Shown here one piece after another: positions 15,981 to 18,426 of a stretch of DNA of 18,426 nucleotides. The stretch comes from Oscillospiraceae bacterium (GTDB lineage Bacteria; Bacillota; Clostridia; Oscillospirales; Ruminococcaceae): assembly GCA_015067375.1 (NCBI GenBank), contig SVMQ01000013.1:1-18426 (forward strand). The letters run 5' to 3'. The position numbers and the translations under genes are program-made. How positions within the stretch are numbered: the first letter of the stretch is position 1; each line of letters starts with the position of its first letter. A model generated the notes under the pieces. The model made no database searches and had not been told where the DNA came from. It saw only the letters and a list, made by a program, of their open reading frames with translations.

Positions 15981-16277
15981 TCAGCCGCAGTTTTTTTCGG
16001 AGCTATCGTCGCAGCATTCGGAGTCGGGTAGGTAGTGCTGCACCTTGTCCGGGCGAAAGCAGAACTTTTCGGGGACAGGGTCGTATCCGCCGCGTGAATA
16101 TGGGTTGCAGCGAATAATTCTCCATAAAGCCAAATAACCGCCCTTTACCGCCCCAAAACGCCGAATTGCGATGGTCGCATATTCGGAACAGCTTGGACTA
16201 AAGCGGCAGCACGGCGGCAAAATCTTTGACAGCGTCAGTCTGTACAGCTTGATTATTCCTAAAAACAGATATTTCAT
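15981..16277 (-). CDS. yidD: Membrane protein insertion efficiency factor YidD
   Basis: A 98-residue small membrane-associated protein that assists YidC-dependent insertion in other bacteria. Typical family motifs are visible: an amphipathic N-terminus ([15 protein letters not shown]), [14 protein letters not shown], then [28 protein letters not shown]. The cysteine-bearing tail ([13 protein letters not shown]) is slightly longer than usual. Its ATG overlaps the rnpA stop by 4 nt (ATGA), which implies translational coupling. A 102-nt gap without a convincing gene separates it from yidC. Confidence 0.95.
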   Translation of the reverse strand: MKYLFLGIIKLYRLTLSKILPPCCRFSPSCSEYATIAIRRFGAVKGGYLALWRIIRCNPYSRGGYDPVPEKFCFRPDKVQHYLPDSECCDDSSEKNCG

Positions 16278-16627
16278 GGCAGCTTTGACAGAAGATTCTT
16301 TTTCATCAGGGACAGTATCTGCGTCGATTTCTGCGACGGAGTCTTTCCCCTTGCTACGAAAACGAAGTCGTAACGCTTTTGTGTTTTTTCTTTGAGCATC
16401 GGATCAAAAAGGCGGAAGGCTTCCCTTATTACCCGCCTTGCCCGATTTCTCTTCACCGCATTTCCGACCTTCTTGCCCGTCACTATGCCCAGGCGGTTGG
16501 CACTGCCGCGCCGTTCCTTGACATAGCAGACGAAAGCATAGGTCACAATGCTCTCTCCTCTTTTAAAGAGAAAGCTGAAATCGCGGTTTTTCTTGATCAC
16601 GATATACCTTTTTCTGAAATCAGACAT
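16274..16627 (-). CDS. rnpA: Ribonuclease P protein component
   Basis: The 117-residue protein subunit of RNase P, which helps the catalytic RNA process tRNA 5' ends. The N-terminal [16 protein letters not shown], the [28 protein letters not shown] region (RNR motif at about 59-71) and a basic C-terminus are diagnostic. The ATG at 16627 is 15 nt after the rpmH stop and in the same frame, but no Shine-Dalgarno is seen before it. A GTG at codon 10 (16600) is preceded by AGAAAAAGG at about 6 nt and is a possible alternative start, though it would shorten the family's usual N-terminus. It overlaps yidD by 4 nt. Confidence 0.95.
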   Translation of the reverse strand: MSDFRKRYIVIKKNRDFSFLFKRGESIVTYAFVCYVKERRGSANRLGIVTGKKVGNAVKRNRARRVIREAFRLFDPMLKEKTQKRYDFVFVARGKTPSQKSTQILSLMKKNLLSKLP

Positions 16628-16642
16628 CAGTATGCGATCAAA

Positions 16643-16777
16643 TTAGTAGGTCAGTCTTTTTCTGCCCTTTGCACGACGGCGAGCGAGAACCTTGCGGCCG
16701 TTCTTTGTAGCCATTCTCTTCATGAAGCCGTGCTCGCGCTTTCTCTGAAGCTTCTTGGGCTGGTATGTTCTTTTCAT
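16643..16777 (-). CDS. rpmH: 50S ribosomal protein L34
   Basis: A 44-residue basic ribosomal protein. It begins [18 protein letters not shown], continues with [17 protein letters not shown] and ends AKGRKRLTY, which is the full L34 pattern and normal length. AAGGGGG lies about 9 nt before the ATG. It is the first gene of the rpmH-rnpA-yidD-yidC-jag operon and lies directly behind a consensus promoter. dnaA, its divergent neighbour in many bacteria, is absent here. Confidence 0.97.
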   Translation of the reverse strand: MKRTYQPKKLQRKREHGFMKRMATKNGRKVLARRRAKGRKRLTY

Positions 16778-16821
16778 TTGCAGAAACCCCCTTCGTATAT
16801 TCACTTTAAGATCAGTGTGAG

Positions 16822-16851
16822 GATATAGTTATATCCGCACACAACTGTCAA
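16822..16851 (-). promoter_or_regulatory. Possible second rpmH promoter, with a dyad at its -10
   Basis: A second TTGACA (16851-16846) is followed after 18 nt by TATATC (16827-16822). This weaker -10 lies inside the perfect dyad GGATATA-GT-TATATCC (16821-16836). The site could be a tandem promoter with an operator. It could also be a leader hairpin in transcripts from the upstream promoter. Confidence 0.4.
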
Positions 16852-16860
16852 CAATAATTA

Positions 16861-16889
16861 ATTATACATTATAGTCAAGGCATTGTCAA
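16861..16889 (-). promoter_or_regulatory. Consensus sigma-A promoter of the rpmH operon
   Basis: On the minus strand, TTGACA (16889-16884) and TATAAT (16866-16861) are both perfect and 17 nt apart. Transcription should start near 16854 and give a leader of about 77 nt before rpmH. This fits strong, growth-linked expression. Confidence 0.88.
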
Positions 16890-16974
16890 GTCTTTTTTTC
16901 AAAAATTATTTTCTAAAACATAGGAATAAATCAACGTTTTGTTATTTTTTTGCGTGAATATACAAAAATAGTGC

Positions 16975-17003
16975 TTGTAAACGTTTTAAAAATATGGTAT
17001 AGT
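16975..17003 (+). promoter_or_regulatory. Promoter of the VTC/DUF4956 genes with a cre-like site
   Basis: TTGTAA (16975-16980), a 17-nt spacer and TATAGT (16998-17003) preceded by TGG give a good extended -10 promoter. Its start near 17010 lies about 50 nt before the ATG. TTGTAAACGTTTTAA (16975-16989) covers the -35 and matches the CcpA cre pattern WTGNAANCGNWNNCW except at one position. AACGTTTT also occurs at 16933-16940. The rest of the 281-nt gap (16778-17058) is AT-rich, with the two divergent promoter regions and nothing coding that I recognise. Confidence 0.7.
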
Positions 17004-17058
17004 ATTATTATATGGTATTTTACAATTATTATCAGTATTTTTCGGAAGGAGGCGGAGA

Positions 17059-17826
17059 ATGCTCGCGCTTGGCAAAATGAAAACGCTGCTGCCGCAACGC
17101 GCTCAGCCTGTGCTTTCAGGCGGACGTCGGTTGAGGCATGAGCTTAAATATATCATCGACGAGGGTACTTATCGTGTACTGGTCCAGCGCCTGAGACCGC
17201 TGATGCATTCCGATAAGAACAGCGTAAACGGCGAGTATCGCGTGACCAGCCTGTACTTTGACGACATCTACGGAAGCGGCTACAACGACAAGGTCAGCGG
17301 TATGGCGACGCGTCGTAAGTTCCGTATACGCAGCTACAATCTCGATCCGTCGCGCATCATGCTTGAGGCAAAGCATAAGGATGACAACTACGTTTCCAAG
17401 CTTTCCGCACAGCTTACCGAAAACCAATACCGCGCGCTGCTGAGGGGAGATTGCTCATTCATGGCGTGCCGTGACTGGACGGAGGATGTTTTCGGTGAAT
17501 ACTACCGCTCGAATCTGGTCTCGGGGCTTCGTCCTAAGATAATCGTTGATTATGTCAGAGAGGCGCTGGTGTATCCGCACGGAAATGTGCGAGTGACGTT
17601 TGATAAAAAGCTGTCCACCTGTTATAACACATTGGATATGTTTGCAGACGATGCACAATACTCTCCGATATACAGCAAGGAGATTATACTTGAAGTAAAA
17701 TACGATAATTACCTGCCGTCCAGCATACAGTCGGTCATTCAAGGATTGAATGCGACGCGGCAGTCAGTATCGAAATACATAATATGCAGCGACAAATTAC
17801 TGGAGGTCAAGACACATGGTTTCTGA
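17059..17826 (+). CDS. VTC-domain polyphosphate polymerase family protein
   Basis: A 255-residue cytoplasmic protein made almost entirely of a VTC domain, the tunnel fold that makes polyphosphate in yeast Vtc4. Conserved tunnel elements are visible: RHELKYII (26-33), RVTSLYFDD (61-69), RRKFRIRSY (85-93, Arg89 and Arg91), LEAKHK (102-107), VDYVREAL (Arg167), RVTFDK (178-183), ILEVKYD (Glu212, Lys214) and SVSKYIIC (Lys239). The polymerase residues therefore look retained. AAGGAGG lies 6 nt before the ATG. Its 3' end overlaps the DUF4956 gene by 11 nt. In clostridia this pair often occurs with CotH-type or carbohydrate-binding surface proteins, which may follow beyond the window. The substrate and product in this organism are not established by the sequence. 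Confidence 0.9.
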   Translation: MLALGKMKTLLPQRAQPVLSGGRRLRHELKYIIDEGTYRVLVQRLRPLMHSDKNSVNGEYRVTSLYFDDIYGSGYNDKVSGMATRRKFRIRSYNLDPSRIMLEAKHKDDNYVSKLSAQLTENQYRALLRGDCSFMACRDWTEDVFGEYYRSNLVSGLRPKIIVDYVREALVYPHGNVRVTFDKKLSTCYNTLDMFADDAQYSPIYSKEIILEVKYDNYLPSSIQSVIQGLNATRQSVSKYIICSDKLLEVKTHGF

Positions 17827-18424
17827 AAATCTCACACTCGGCTCTAAGCTCACTGATGCACTGGCAGTGATGGGCGACAGCTTCGACGTATCGGAGCAGT
17901 TTGCAAATCTTTCTGTCCCTACTATTCTTGTGACACTGCTTACCGCAGCGATATGCGGCGCGGTGATCTATCTTGTATACCGCTTCTTTTACAGGGGCGT
18001 GGTCTACAGCGACAATTTCAACATCCTGCTTCTGCTGACTACAGTGGTGACTGCATTCATCATCATGACCATCAGCGCGAATGTAGTGCTGTCCCTCGGT
18101 ATGGTCGGTGCGTTGTCTATCGTTCGTTTCCGCGCGGCGGTGAAGGATCCGCTGGATATCGGCTTCCTGTTCTGGGGCATTGCGGCAGGCATCACGGCAG
18201 GCGCACAGCTTTATTGGGTGGCTGTCATCGGCACAGCTGTCATCGCGGTGATCTACATACTGCTGACCATCTTCAAGAAGGAGCGCAAGAGCTATCTGCT
18301 TATCGTGCGCTACACTGCTGATAACGAGATCAACGTAAACGGCATCCTTGGCGCTATCAAGTATAAGCTGAAGAACAAGACTCAGACTGGCAACAGTGTT
18401 GAGATAACTGTCGAGGTAAGATAA
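17816..18424 (+). CDS. DUF4956 membrane protein
   Basis: A 202-residue membrane protein of the DUF4956 family. Hydrophobic segments are at about 34-56, 67-88, 90-102, 115-130 and 133-152. The family core GMVGALSIVRFRAAVKDP (95-112) is followed by GFLFWGIAAGITAGAQ. A soluble C-terminal domain (about 155-202) follows. GGAGGT (17802-17807) lies 8 nt before the ATG, inside the end of the polymerase gene, so translation is probably coupled. The stop codon (18422-18424) falls two bases before the end of the window, so the gene is complete. Its function is unknown. Constant pairing with VTC proteins suggests a membrane partner, perhaps for delivery or export of the polymer. Confidence 0.9.
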   Translation: MVSENLTLGSKLTDALAVMGDSFDVSEQFANLSVPTILVTLLTAAICGAVIYLVYRFFYRGVVYSDNFNILLLLTTVVTAFIIMTISANVVLSLGMVGALSIVRFRAAVKDPLDIGFLFWGIAAGITAGAQLYWVAVIGTAVIAVIYILLTIFKKERKSYLLIVRYTADNEINVNGILGAIKYKLKNKTQTGNSVEITVEVR

Positions 18425-18426
18425 AG

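Noticed and set aside
15975..15997. GCGG/CCGC hairpin followed by a T-run on the plus strand at the yidD end
   Set aside because: The stem is only 4 bp, and no plus-strand transcript is expected there. On the minus strand the following bases are not a proper T-tract.
16778..17058. Replication origin next to rpmH
   Set aside because: The region is AT-rich, but I see no repeated TTATCCACA-like DnaA boxes, and dnaA is not adjacent.

Overview
The window looks like chromosome of a Gram-positive gut or rumen Clostridia, most likely Ruminococcus or a close relative in Ruminococcaceae/Oscillospiraceae. This is inferred from the rpmH-rnpA-yidD-yidC-jag block, the clostridial style of the YidC core, the VTC/DUF4956 pair, and the many c-di-GMP proteins with extracellular sensor domains. 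Nothing points to phage, insertion sequences, CRISPR, tRNA or rRNA.

Layout. (1) Positions 1-174 hold a leader with tandem hairpins and an extended -10 promoter. They precede a 996-residue membrane protein (175-3165, +) with two extracellular solute-binding domains, a degenerate GGDEF domain and an apparently intact EAL phosphodiesterase domain. An alpha/beta hydrolase gene (3220-3966, +) follows. (2) A bidirectional terminator (3988-4016) separates these from a convergent five-gene operon on the minus strand (13152 down to 4026). Its genes, in transcription order, are: a two-propeller/Y_Y_Y sensor with a cytoplasmic HD-GYP domain; two paralogous BMP/PnrA-type binding proteins; a hybrid histidine kinase with REC and HPt domains; and a double-REC HD-GYP response regulator. 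The genes are 27 nt apart or overlap by 8, 8 and 4 nt. A consensus promoter (TTGACA, 17 nt, TATAAT) drives the operon. (3) Next is the conserved operon rpmH-rnpA-yidD-yidC-jag (16777 down to 13347, minus strand). It has its own consensus promoter and a strong intrinsic terminator. rpmH is too short for a usual ORF scan but is clearly present. (4) On the far side of a 281-nt divergent promoter region lie a VTC-type polyphosphate polymerase and a DUF4956 membrane protein (17059-18424, +).

How the parts may work together. The five-gene operon reads as one signalling device. BMP-type proteins tethered outside the cell could present a ligand, possibly a nucleoside, to the histidine kinase. A REC-HPt phosphorelay would then control a c-di-GMP-degrading HD-GYP regulator. 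The propeller protein offers a second, one-component route from an extracellular cue to HD-GYP output. With the neighbouring SBP-SBP-EAL protein, every apparently active c-di-GMP domain in this 13-kb stretch is a hydrolase, and the only GGDEF domain is degenerate. No ABC permease or ATPase accompanies the binding proteins, which favours sensing over uptake. This operon is the best candidate for an undescribed system. The functional link between its parts is inference from gene order and domain content.
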